Origin: Streptomyces sp. 2114.4
Lineage (GTDB): Bacteria; Actinomycetota; Actinomycetes; Streptomycetales; Streptomycetaceae
DNA length: 64,000 nt
Reading direction: 5' to 3'
Assembly: GCF_900187385.1 (NCBI RefSeq)
Contig: NZ_FYEY01000001.1
Coordinates: 3,348,001 to 3,412,000 of the forward strand
Positions within the stretch are counted from its first letter, which is position 1; each line of letters opens with the position of its first letter. This document shows positions 52,019-59,315 of this stretch, one piece after another. The notes beneath the pieces are model-generated. The model ran no database searches. It saw nothing but the letters and a program-made list of their open reading frames with translations, and was not told where the DNA came from. The translations under genes were made by a program, and so were the position numbers.

Positions 52019-52183
52019 CCGCGCAGCGGACCCCGCCCGCCGCAGGCGAAACGGCGAGCCCCCACGGCGGGACAGCCGAAAACAGGCCGAAGCAAAGCGC
52101 AGCGCACCCGCGCAGCGGACCGCCCCGCCGCCAGGCGCAACGGCGAAAGCCCCCACGGCGGGAAGGCCGAAAATGCCGGAAAA
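52019..52183. repeat. Two imperfect tandem copies of an ~85-bp GC-rich unit
   Basis: Copy A (52019-52100) and copy B (52110-52183) share GCGCAGCGGACC, a G-C-C-G-C-C-A-G-G-C type block, AACGGCGA and CCCCCACGGCGGGA plus GGCCGAAAA. Divergence is about 20 percent. No ORF with bias. Confidence 0.65.
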
Positions 52184-52186
52184 TCC

Positions 52187-53095
52187 CTACGCGTTGGGCC
52201 GAGCCTCCGCCCCCGCCGCCCTCGCCATCTCCGATACCTGTGCCAGCATCGGCATGGGGTCGGCCCCGACCGACCCCGGCAGCACCTCCGCCACCCGCTC
52301 CGGCGTCCAGCCGCCCCCGTCGGCGTACACGGAGCGAAGCTCCCTCGGCTGGGCCCACACGGCGATCTTGGGTCCGGCGACCGTGTACACCTGCCCGGTG
52401 ATCTCCCGGGCCCGGTCGCTCAGCAGATAGACGACCAGCGCCGCCACATCCTCCGGCTCGCCGATCTCCGTCAGCTTCATCGGGACGTTCGCCGACATCC
52501 GCGTCCGTGCCACCGGAGCCACCGCATTGGCCGTCACCCCGTATTTGTGCAGTCCCAGCGCCGCGCTCCGCACCAGCGAGATGATCCCGCCCTTCGCGGA
52601 CGCATAGTTGGCCTGGGACACCGAACCCTGGTGGTTCCCGCTGGTGAAGCCCACCAGGGTGCCCGATCCTTGCCGGCGCATGACGGCCGACGCTGCCCGG
52701 AAGACCGTGAACGTCCCCTTGAGGTGGGTGGCGACCACCGGGTCCCACTCCTCCTCGGACATATTGAAGAGCATCCGTTCCCGCAGGATCCCGGCCACGC
52801 ACACCACACCGTCGATCCGTCCGTACTGCGCCAGCGCGGTGTCCACGATCCGCTGGCCGCCGGCCATGGTGGACACGTCGTCGGCCACCGCGACCGCCAC
52901 GCCCCCGGCGGCCTCGATCTCCTTCACCACCGATTCGGCGACCTCGCTGCTGGGTCCGGCGCCGTCGACGGAGACCCCGTAGTCGTTGACGATCACCTTG
53001 GCGCCCTGGTCCGCGCAGGCGAGAGCCACCGCCCGGCCGATACCGCGGCCCGCCCCCGTTACGGCGATCACTTTGCCGGCCAAGAAGTTCCCCAT
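52187..53095 (-). CDS. SDR-family oxidoreductase (hydroxyacyl-CoA / hydroxysteroid type)
   Basis: A 302-residue classical SDR, longer than the 250-residue norm. GKVIAVTGAGRGIGRAVALA is the cofactor motif; GVVCVAGILRERMLFNMSEE replaces N-N-A-G with V-C-V-A-G; TSGNHQGSVSQANYASAKGG carries the catalytic YxxxK. Then GVTANAVAPVARTRMSANVP. This V-C-x-A-G variant with A-x-Y-A-S-A-K is typical of the large actinobacterial SDRs related to the hydroxyacyl dehydrogenase part of multifunctional enzymes. ATG at 53095, 22 bp from the operator shared with the divergent cyclase gene. Confidence 0.9.
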   Translation of the reverse strand: MGNFLAGKVIAVTGAGRGIGRAVALACADQGAKVIVNDYGVSVDGAGPSSEVAESVVKEIEAAGGVAVAVADDVSTMAGGQRIVDTALAQYGRIDGVVCVAGILRERMLFNMSEEEWDPVVATHLKGTFTVFRAASAVMRRQGSGTLVGFTSGNHQGSVSQANYASAKGGIISLVRSAALGLHKYGVTANAVAPVARTRMSANVPMKLTEIGEPEDVAALVVYLLSDRAREITGQVYTVAGPKIAVWAQPRELRSVYADGGGWTPERVAEVLPGSVGADPMPMLAQVSEMARAAGAEARPNA

Positions 53096-53117
53096 GCCGT
53101 GACCCTTCCCGCAGTTT

Positions 53118-53132
53118 CTGACGGACCGTTAG
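53118..53132. promoter_or_regulatory. Regulon palindrome, site 13 (divergent SDR / cyclase promoter)
   Basis: CTGACGGACCGTTAG, one mismatch, 22 bp from the SDR start and 70 bp from the cyclase start. Confidence 0.75.
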
Positions 53133-53202
53133 ATTTTTGAGCAGACACCGGACGAACACAAGCCCCGGGGCGTACCGAACCCGGCCATCTGAAGGAGGGC
53201 CC

Positions 53203-54129
53203 ATGCCCCTGCCGCAGGAGTTCCATGACATCGCCGAACGCGTGAACAACTGGGGGCGCTGGGGCCCGGACGACGAGATCGGGACCCTCAACCTGATCAC
53301 CGAACAGGTCGTACGGGAGGCTGCCGGCTGCGTCCGCAGCGGCCGCCGCGTCCCGCTCGCCCTCCCGCTCCGACAGGACGGCGTACAGACCGGCGTGATC
53401 CCCGGCCGGGTCAACCCGCTGCACACAATGACTGCCATCAACCAGGAGATCTTCGGCCCCGGTACGGTCGCGACGACGGACGACGCGGTCACGATGGGCC
53501 TCCAGGCCGCCACCCACTGGGACGGCCTCGCCCATGTCTCCCACTCGGGACGGCTCTACAACAACCGCCCCGCCGACTCGGTCACCGCCCACCACGGCGC
53601 GAGCTGCCTCGGCGTGGAGAAGGCCACCCCGATCGTCTCCCGCGGCGTCCTCCTGGACGTGGCCCGCGCACACCGCACCGGGCAACTGCCCGGCGGGCAC
53701 GCCATCACGCCCGAAGACCTGGACGCCGCCGAGGAGCAGGCCGGGACGGCGGTACGGGCCGGCGACATCGTCCTCGTACGGACCGGGCAACTGCGGCACT
53801 ACCTGGCCGGCGACCGGCAGGCCTACGCGTTCCCGTCACCCGGCCTGTCGCTGCGCACCCCGGAGTGGTTCCACGCGCGCGATGTCGCGGCGGTCGCCAA
53901 CGACACCCTGACTTTCGAGATCTTCCCGCCGGAGATCGAGAACCTGTGGATGCCGGTCCATGCGCTCGACCTCGTCGAGATGGGCATGCCACAGGGCCAG
54001 AACTGGAATCTGGAGGAGCTGGCGACGGCTTGCGCGCAGGCGGGACGCTGGACGTTCCTGCTGTCCGCGGTGGCCGAACCGTTCGTCGGAGGCTCCGGGG
54101 CGCCGGTCGCCCCCGTGGCGATCCTCTGA
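53203..54129 (+). CDS. Cyclase/kynurenine-formamidase-like metal-dependent hydrolase
   Basis: A 308-residue cyclase-family protein. The metal site ATHWDGLAHVSH (the H-x-D-x-x-x-H pattern of the family) is at about 105-116. WGPDDEIGTLNLITEQVVRE and RVPLALPLRQDGVQTGV near the N-terminus, and NDTLTFEIFPPEIENLWMP, HALDLVEMGMPQGQNWNLEE near the C-terminus, are characteristic of the long actinobacterial form found beside lipid and aromatic pathways. It probably hydrolyses a cyclic or amide/ester bond. ATG at 53203 with GAAGGAGG 6 nt upstream. Single gene under site 13. Confidence 0.9.
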   Translation: MPLPQEFHDIAERVNNWGRWGPDDEIGTLNLITEQVVREAAGCVRSGRRVPLALPLRQDGVQTGVIPGRVNPLHTMTAINQEIFGPGTVATTDDAVTMGLQAATHWDGLAHVSHSGRLYNNRPADSVTAHHGASCLGVEKATPIVSRGVLLDVARAHRTGQLPGGHAITPEDLDAAEEQAGTAVRAGDIVLVRTGQLRHYLAGDRQAYAFPSPGLSLRTPEWFHARDVAAVANDTLTFEIFPPEIENLWMPVHALDLVEMGMPQGQNWNLEELATACAQAGRWTFLLSAVAEPFVGGSGAPVAPVAIL

Positions 54130-54596
54130 CCACACCGTCGACGACTGCGACCGGCCGCGGCGCTCCCCGAGCCCGGGACCGGGCCGCGGCACTCCGCCAT
54201 CCGCTGACCGGGCCGCGCCGGGCCGCCGACTCCCACGGCCGGCGGCCCGACGGCGCCCGGCGGGCCAGTGGCGATGCGCTCGTGCGCGCCCCGAGCACGG
54301 CACCGCGGACCGCCACCCATCCCCGCTGACACGGGGGCCTTGCCAGGCTGCGATCCGCACTCGCCAAGGCCCTGGACCAAAAGCCCGGCCCCCCACGACC
54401 TCGACGTCCCCTCGCGGCGCATCGCTTCACTCAAGGGTGATCAACTGAACACGTCACGTCAACACCTGGTCTGGACTGATTCCGTTCCACCCGTTTCGCC
54501 GCACCCGTCGCGCTCATCGCGCTCATCGCATCCGTCGCGCTCATCGCATTCATCGCGCCCAGCGGCAAAACCATGCCTCCGCTCCGCCCGGAGCGG
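54130..54596. repeat. Intergenic region with (TCGCGCTCATCGCA) repeats
   Basis: About 470 bp without a supported gene. At 54508-54560 a 9-15-bp unit, TCGCGCTCATCGC, TCATCGCATCCGTCGCGC, TCATCGCATTCATCGCGC, is repeated in tandem. It lies between a convergent cyclase gene and the HATPase gene. Confidence 0.5.
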
Positions 54597-55082
54597 TCAG
54601 GCCTGGTGCGTCACGGCGCGCGGCGCCGCGCGCGCGGCTTCATAGGCCCCCAGATCGGACCCTGACGCCAGCAGCAGTGGCCGGCCGCGGTCCACCTCGC
54701 ACCAGATCCGCTTGCCGCCGCCCTCCTGCTGCCACCCCCAGCGGTCGGCCAGGCCGTCGACCAGCTCCAGGCCGCGGCCGTTGGTGTCGTCGCCGTCGGC
54801 GTGCCGCTGGCGTGGCGGGCGGGCGCTGGCGTCCACCACTTCGACCCGGACCGTCCCGACCACGGCACCCGATCCGGAGAAACACATCCGCAGCTCGGCC
54901 GCCGCGCCGGTGTGCACCACGGCGTTGGTGACGAGCTCGGAGATCAAAAGGATCAACGTCTCCGCAAGTGGTTCGTCGGCCCCTATACCGGAACCCACGA
55001 GCCGCGACCTGGCCCACCGCCGGGCCCTCCCCACCTCCGCGGGGTCGGGCCGTACGTCCAACTGAACCTGAAGCACCTGCAC
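54597..55082 (-). CDS. HATPase-domain anti-sigma / SpoIIAB-like regulator
   Basis: A 161-residue single-domain ATP-binding protein. The N-box helix is LILLISELVTNAVVHTG (Glu and Asn motif), the G1 region is VEVVDASARPPRQRHADGDD and the G2 region is TNGRGLELVDGLADRWGWQQ, ending KRIWCEVD. This is the RsbW/SpoIIAB-like ATPase type, numerous in Streptomyces, which binds anti-sigma antagonists or acts in conservon-like modules. Its GTG start lies in a region without an obvious strong RBS; an extended frame upstream is not coding. Stands alone. Confidence 0.85.
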   Translation of the reverse strand: MQVLQVQLDVRPDPAEVGRARRWARSRLVGSGIGADEPLAETLILLISELVTNAVVHTGAAAELRMCFSGSGAVVGTVRVEVVDASARPPRQRHADGDDTNGRGLELVDGLADRWGWQQEGGGKRIWCEVDRGRPLLLASGSDLGAYEAARAAPRAVTHQA

Positions 55083-55595
55083 CGCTCACACCATCCGAAC
55101 CGGCGGAAACATCGCCTCGCGCCTCCACGGAGTCACGGTGCGTGACCCCGGTGGAGCACAGCATGGTTGACGTTGAGTCACCCCAACAAGCGCTTCGGGC
55201 ATATTCCAGCGCAAGGGAGTATGGATCCTGCATACTGTGCGACGCACTTTGCGGGGAGTCGAACAAGGGGGGCGATCGGCCCCCTCCCAAGGGCGAGCGG
55301 TGCGCAGTCCGTACCCCGGAGCCGCCTTTCCGACGACACCGGGCCCGTTGCGCCACAGAACCACTCGCACCCCACGGAGGGTACCCGAGCGGAACGCCGA
55401 CTCCCCCCTGTGACGAGTCACGCCTAGGACACAACCCGATATCGACCCTCCGTGACCATTTCCGCCCAGCGAGTCCGACATATCGCATACGCACTGTCAC
55501 GACCTGACGCCGCCGGACCTCGCATATCGCCGCACACCACCACGCACCCCCGCACACCACCACGCACCCCCGCCACGGCCCGCACGCCGCCACCG
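55083..55595. other. Intergenic region upstream of HATPase and downstream of acyl-CoA dehydrogenase
   Basis: About 510 bp with no supported gene. It holds GTGACGAGTCAC (55410-55421, a different palindrome, spacer 2) and a duplicated CACACCACCACGCACCCCCG at 55533-55571. Confidence 0.45.
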
Positions 55596-56654
55596 TCAGG
55601 CGACCAAGCCCGCGGCCAGCAGTTCTTCCGCCTCACGCGCCACTTCCCAGCGCTCGGCCCGCAACCAGGCCCGCTTGAGATGCAGATGCACATCGGCCTC
55701 CCAGGTGAAGCCCATTCCGCCGTGGACCTGCAGGCAGTCGCGGGCGTTCCGCACTGCGGCCTCGTCGGCCAGCAGCTTCGCGGACGCGACATCGAGAACA
55801 CACTCCGTGACCGCCGCCGCGTATACCGCACTTCGGGCGATTTCCGCCCGTACCAGCATCTGTGCGCACAGATGCTTGACCGCCTGGAACGAGCCGATGG
55901 GCACACCGAACTGCTCGCGCTCGCGGGCATGGCCCACCGCCATCTCGACCGTGCGGGCCGCGCTTCCCAGTTGCTGGGCAGCGGTGAGCAGCGCGGCCTC
56001 ACGGCGGAGCCGGGCGACGTCCAGGGCCAGGGGTGCGGTACGCGGCAGCTCCACCACGCGGGCGAGCGGGGTGAGGGGATCGATGGAGGCGAAGGGGGCG
56101 CAGACCACGTGGTCCGGCGCACTCCGGCAGGCGCCGCCCGTGCGCCCGTGTGCGCCCCTGGGTGCGCCCCGGACTTTCCCCCTGATCTCACCCCGAACCT
56201 CGTCCCCGAGCCTGCCCCCAGGCCCGTCACCGGACCCGTCGCACCCGTCACCCGCACCCCCCTCCACCAAGATCAACTCATCGCACTCCGCCGGGTGTTC
56301 CCACAGCACCGGCTCCCGCTCCGCCTCGCAGAGCCCGACGATCTTCTCGCCGGCCGCGACCCCGTCCACCGTCCCGGCCAGTAGCTGGCACGCCACCAGC
56401 GGCCCCGGCAGCAGCGCGCGCCCGGCCTCCTCGAGGACCAGCACCGCTTCCGGCAGCCCGAGCCCCACTCCGCCGGCCTCCTCCGGCAGCCGCAGCGCAA
56501 AGAACCCGGCCGCGCCCAGCTCGCGCCACAGCGCACGGTCCAGCGCCGGTTCCTCCACCGCGGCCCGCAGCCGTTCCCGGCCGAACCGTCCGGCCAGCAG
56601 CTCCCGGGCACCGTCCCGCAACGCCCGCTGGTCCTCGGTGAGTTGGAAGTCCAC
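55596..56654 (-). CDS. Acyl-CoA dehydrogenase, beta-type subunit (FadE-like)
   Basis: A 352-residue acyl-CoA dehydrogenase starting at GTG. FQLTEDQRALRDGARELLAG, FFALRLPEEAGGVGLGLPE, AREREQFGVPIGSFQAVKHL and CLQVHGGMGFTWEADVHLHL are present. The E-P-D-A-G-S-D motif is absent, and residues about 140-175 are a degenerate Gly/Arg repeat (DEVRGEIRGKVRGAPRG) in place of part of the middle domain. It begins 7 bp after the stop of the preceding acyl-CoA dehydrogenase gene, so the two surely form the alpha2-beta2 heterotetramer typical of FadE26-27 and FadE28-29. Confidence 0.87.
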   Translation of the reverse strand: MDFQLTEDQRALRDGARELLAGRFGRERLRAAVEEPALDRALWRELGAAGFFALRLPEEAGGVGLGLPEAVLVLEEAGRALLPGPLVACQLLAGTVDGVAAGEKIVGLCEAEREPVLWEHPAECDELILVEGGAGDGCDGSGDGPGGRLGDEVRGEIRGKVRGAPRGAHGRTGGACRSAPDHVVCAPFASIDPLTPLARVVELPRTAPLALDVARLRREAALLTAAQQLGSAARTVEMAVGHAREREQFGVPIGSFQAVKHLCAQMLVRAEIARSAVYAAAVTECVLDVASAKLLADEAAVRNARDCLQVHGGMGFTWEADVHLHLKRAWLRAERWEVAREAEELLAAGLVA

Positions 56655-56661
56655 GGCCCGG

Positions 56662-57846
56662 TCACCGCCCCTTCGGCAGGCCGAGGATCCGCTCGGCGAC
56701 GATGTTCTGCTGGATCTGCGAGGTACCGGCCGCGATGGTGTACGAGAGGGACGAGAGCCGGTCCGCCGCCCACTCGTGGTCCGCGTCCAGCGCGCCCGCC
56801 CCGAGCACCTGGGCCGCCGTGTCGTACAGCTCCTGGCGGACGTGCGAATAGCGGAGCTTGAAGACCGAACCGCCGATTCCCGGGACACCACCGCCGCTCC
56901 CCCGCCGTCCGGCGCCCGGCGGGCCTCCCATCGCCTCGCTGACATTCCACTGGATCAGCCGCCACAGCGCGGCGAACTCCGCATGCAGCCGGCCCAGCCT
57001 GCGGCGCAGCACGGCGTCGTCCCAGCGGCCGTTGGCGCGCGCGGCCGTGGCCAGCGCACCGAGCACCCGGCGGCAGGCCACCACCTCGCCGACGAAGGCG
57101 GTGCCGCGCTCGAAGGAGAGCGTCACCATCGTCACCCGCCAGCCGTCGTTCTCCGCGCCGACGCGGTTGCCGACCGGCACCCGCACCTCGTCGAGGAACA
57201 TCTCGGCGAACTCCGTCGAACCGGCCAGGGTGCGCAGCGGCCGCACCGTCACGCCCGGTGCGTCCATGGGCATCGCCAGCCAGCTGATGCCGCGGTGCCG
57301 GGGCGCGGCCGGGTCGGTGCGGACGAGGAGTTCGCACCAGTCGGCGACCTCGGCGTGCGAGGTCCAGATCTTGGCGCCGCTGACGACATAGCTGTCCCCG
57401 TCGCGTACGGCCCTGGTCCGCAGCGCGGCGAGGTCGGAGCCGGCGTCCGGTTCGCTGAAGCCCTGGCACCAGATCTCGTCGCCGCGCAGGATCGGTGGCA
57501 GCCAGCGGGCGCGCTGTGCGGCGCTGCCCTCGACGGCAAGGGTCGGCCCCGCGTGCAGCAGCCCGACGAAGTTCGCGCCGACGTAGGGCGCCCCGGCACG
57601 CTCGGTCTCCTCCAGGAAGATCAGGTGCTGGGTGGGCGTGGCGCCCTGTCCGCCGGCCTCCCGCGGCCAGTGCAGGCCCGCGTATCCGGCGTCGTACAGC
57701 ATCCGCTGCCAGGCGGTGTCATACGCCCGCCGGCCGGGCCAGTCGGCCGCGGCGGGCTTCGCGGGGAGCCGCGGCAGCACCTCGCCGAGCCAGGCGCGCA
57801 GCCTGGCCCGGAAGTCTTCCTCTTCCGGTGTGTACGTGAGGTCCAT
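56662..57846 (-). CDS. Acyl-CoA dehydrogenase, alpha-type subunit (FadE-like)
   Basis: A 394-residue acyl-CoA dehydrogenase. LTYTPEEEDFRARLRAWLGE, GYAGLHWPREAGGQGATPTQ, EIWCQGFSEPDAGSDLAALR, YVVSGAKIWTSHAEVADWCE, LRTLAGSTEFAEMFLDEVRV and the terminal TSQIQQNIVAERILGLPKG are intact; note T-S-Q-I-Q-Q instead of G-S-D-E-I-Q. First of two genes; the beta-type subunit follows at 7 bp. ATG at 57846 is 17 bp from the operator. The pair likely desaturates a CoA thioester with a short or sterically bulky side chain. Confidence 0.9.
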   Translation of the reverse strand: MDLTYTPEEEDFRARLRAWLGEVLPRLPAKPAAADWPGRRAYDTAWQRMLYDAGYAGLHWPREAGGQGATPTQHLIFLEETERAGAPYVGANFVGLLHAGPTLAVEGSAAQRARWLPPILRGDEIWCQGFSEPDAGSDLAALRTRAVRDGDSYVVSGAKIWTSHAEVADWCELLVRTDPAAPRHRGISWLAMPMDAPGVTVRPLRTLAGSTEFAEMFLDEVRVPVGNRVGAENDGWRVTMVTLSFERGTAFVGEVVACRRVLGALATAARANGRWDDAVLRRRLGRLHAEFAALWRLIQWNVSEAMGGPPGAGRRGSGGGVPGIGGSVFKLRYSHVRQELYDTAAQVLGAGALDADHEWAADRLSSLSYTIAAGTSQIQQNIVAERILGLPKGR

Positions 57847-57863
57847 CGCCACCCCACCCATTT

Positions 57864-57878
57864 CTGATGACCCGTCAG
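57864..57878. promoter_or_regulatory. Regulon palindrome, site 14 (acyl-CoA dehydrogenase pair)
   Basis: CTGATGACCCGTCAG, one mismatch, 17 bp from the ATG of the alpha-type gene. The divergent HTH_42 gene begins 180 bp away and may not be affected. Confidence 0.75.
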
Positions 57879-58057
57879 AATGCAGGCTAGCCGCGCCCCT
57901 CTGGACCGACAAGGCGCCTGCCTCCAGATGAAGGCGAACACCGCCTTGTCCGGCCTCCCCCGGTGACCCCGTGACCCGCCCCGCCTCGCGTGCGCCGGGC
58001 GTCCGCCGCGGGCCCCTGCGGACACCCGCTGTCCTCTTCACCCCCTACGGTCACCCC

Positions 58058-59284
58058 ATGAATCACTCGCGACCCCGTATCGACACCGCCGCGCGCCGTG
58101 CCCGCCTCGGGCGGCGGCACCTGCTCGCGCCCGCGTACCGGGCGGGCCGTACCGAGGAGGTGGCCGATGCGGTCGTGGGGCTGCATGCCACCGATCCGGC
58201 GACCGTCCATCTGGCGGCCTGCGCCCGGCTGACCGCTCCGGACCCGGCCGATGTGGAGCGCGCGCTGTACGACGAGGGGTCGCTGGTCCGGCTGCTGTGC
58301 ATGCGCCGCACGCTCTTCGCGGTCGGCGCCGCCCTCGCCCCGGTCGTCGCCTCGTCCACCGCGAAGACCATCGCCGCCAGGGAGCGGGCGGGGATGGTCA
58401 AGTGGCTCACCGAGGGCGCTCCGGGCTGGGACGAACGGCGGCTGGCCGATGTCGAGGCGAGGACGCTGGCCGCGCTGAGCGCACGCGGCGAGGCGACCGC
58501 GGCCGAACTCGCCGCCGAGGTGCCCGACCTGCGCGACACCATCGTGAACTCCCCCGGCAAGCCGTACCAGGCCACGGTCGCCGTCTCCAGCCGGATCCTG
58601 CGCGTACTGGCCGCCGAGGGCCGCATCCGGCGCGGGCGGCCGCGCGGCGGCTGGACCAGCAGCTCCTACCGCTGGCGGCCGGGCACCGCGTTCACCGAAC
58701 TGCCCGCGCCGCCGGCTCCCGAGGCACGGGCCGCACTCGCCGGCCGCTGGCTCGCCTCGTACGGACCGGCGACCGTCGACGATCTCAAGTGGTGGACGGG
58801 CTGGACGCTCACCGCCACCCGGCAGGCGCTGACCGCCGTCGGCGCCGTCGAGGTGGACCTGGACGACGGCACCCTGGGCTTCGCGCTGCCCGGTGACCTC
58901 GCACCGGTCGCCGTACCCGACCCCTGGGCCGCCCTGCTGCCGGCCCTCGACCCCACCGCGATGGGCTGGCGGAACCGCGACTGGTACCTCGACCCGGCCC
59001 ACGTACCGCAGCTCTTCGACCGCAGCGGGAACATCGGGCCGACGGTGTGGTGGTGCGGCCGGATCATCGGCGGCTGGGCCCAGCGTGCGGACGGCGAGAT
59101 CGTCTGGCGGCTGCTGACGGACGGTGCGGGCACCTCCCTGCGCGGGCGGAGCCGAGAGCTCGGGGGAGGCTCCGAAGCCGCCGCGGCGGTGGCGGCCGAG
59201 GCGGCCCGGCTGGCGGCCTGGCTCGGGGACGTCCGGGTCACCCCGCGGATGCGGACTCCGCTGGAGCGGGAGTTGAGCGGGTGA
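58058..59284 (+). CDS. Winged-helix (HTH_42) DNA-binding / putative DNA glycosylase protein
   Basis: A 408-residue protein of the HTH_42 (YcaQ/AlkZ-like) family. Three tandem winged helices are visible: ARLGRRHLLAPAYRAGRTEE, VLRVLAAEGRIRRGRPRGGW-type strand pairs, and WLASYGPATVDDLKWWTGW. In the AlkZ/YcaQ enzymes the active site is Q-x-Q or Q-x-D; here the corresponding segment reads VVGLHATDPATVHLAACARL, so His and Thr-Asp stand where Gln-x-Gln/Asp would be. Catalysis as a glycosylase is therefore doubtful, though related subfamilies with His are known in Streptomyces. ATG at 58058; not preceded by a canonical RBS. Confidence 0.8.
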   Translation: MNHSRPRIDTAARRARLGRRHLLAPAYRAGRTEEVADAVVGLHATDPATVHLAACARLTAPDPADVERALYDEGSLVRLLCMRRTLFAVGAALAPVVASSTAKTIAARERAGMVKWLTEGAPGWDERRLADVEARTLAALSARGEATAAELAAEVPDLRDTIVNSPGKPYQATVAVSSRILRVLAAEGRIRRGRPRGGWTSSSYRWRPGTAFTELPAPPAPEARAALAGRWLASYGPATVDDLKWWTGWTLTATRQALTAVGAVEVDLDDGTLGFALPGDLAPVAVPDPWAALLPALDPTAMGWRNRDWYLDPAHVPQLFDRSGNIGPTVWWCGRIIGGWAQRADGEIVWRLLTDGAGTSLRGRSRELGGGSEAAAAVAAEAARLAAWLGDVRVTPRMRTPLERELSG

Positions 59285-59315
59285 CGGCCAACGGCCGAGC
59301 CGCCGGCCAACCGCC

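Noticed and set aside
55410..55421. GTGACGAGTCAC as a regulon site
   Set aside because: The arms are GTGAC and the spacer is 2 bp, and no regulon-type gene starts nearby.
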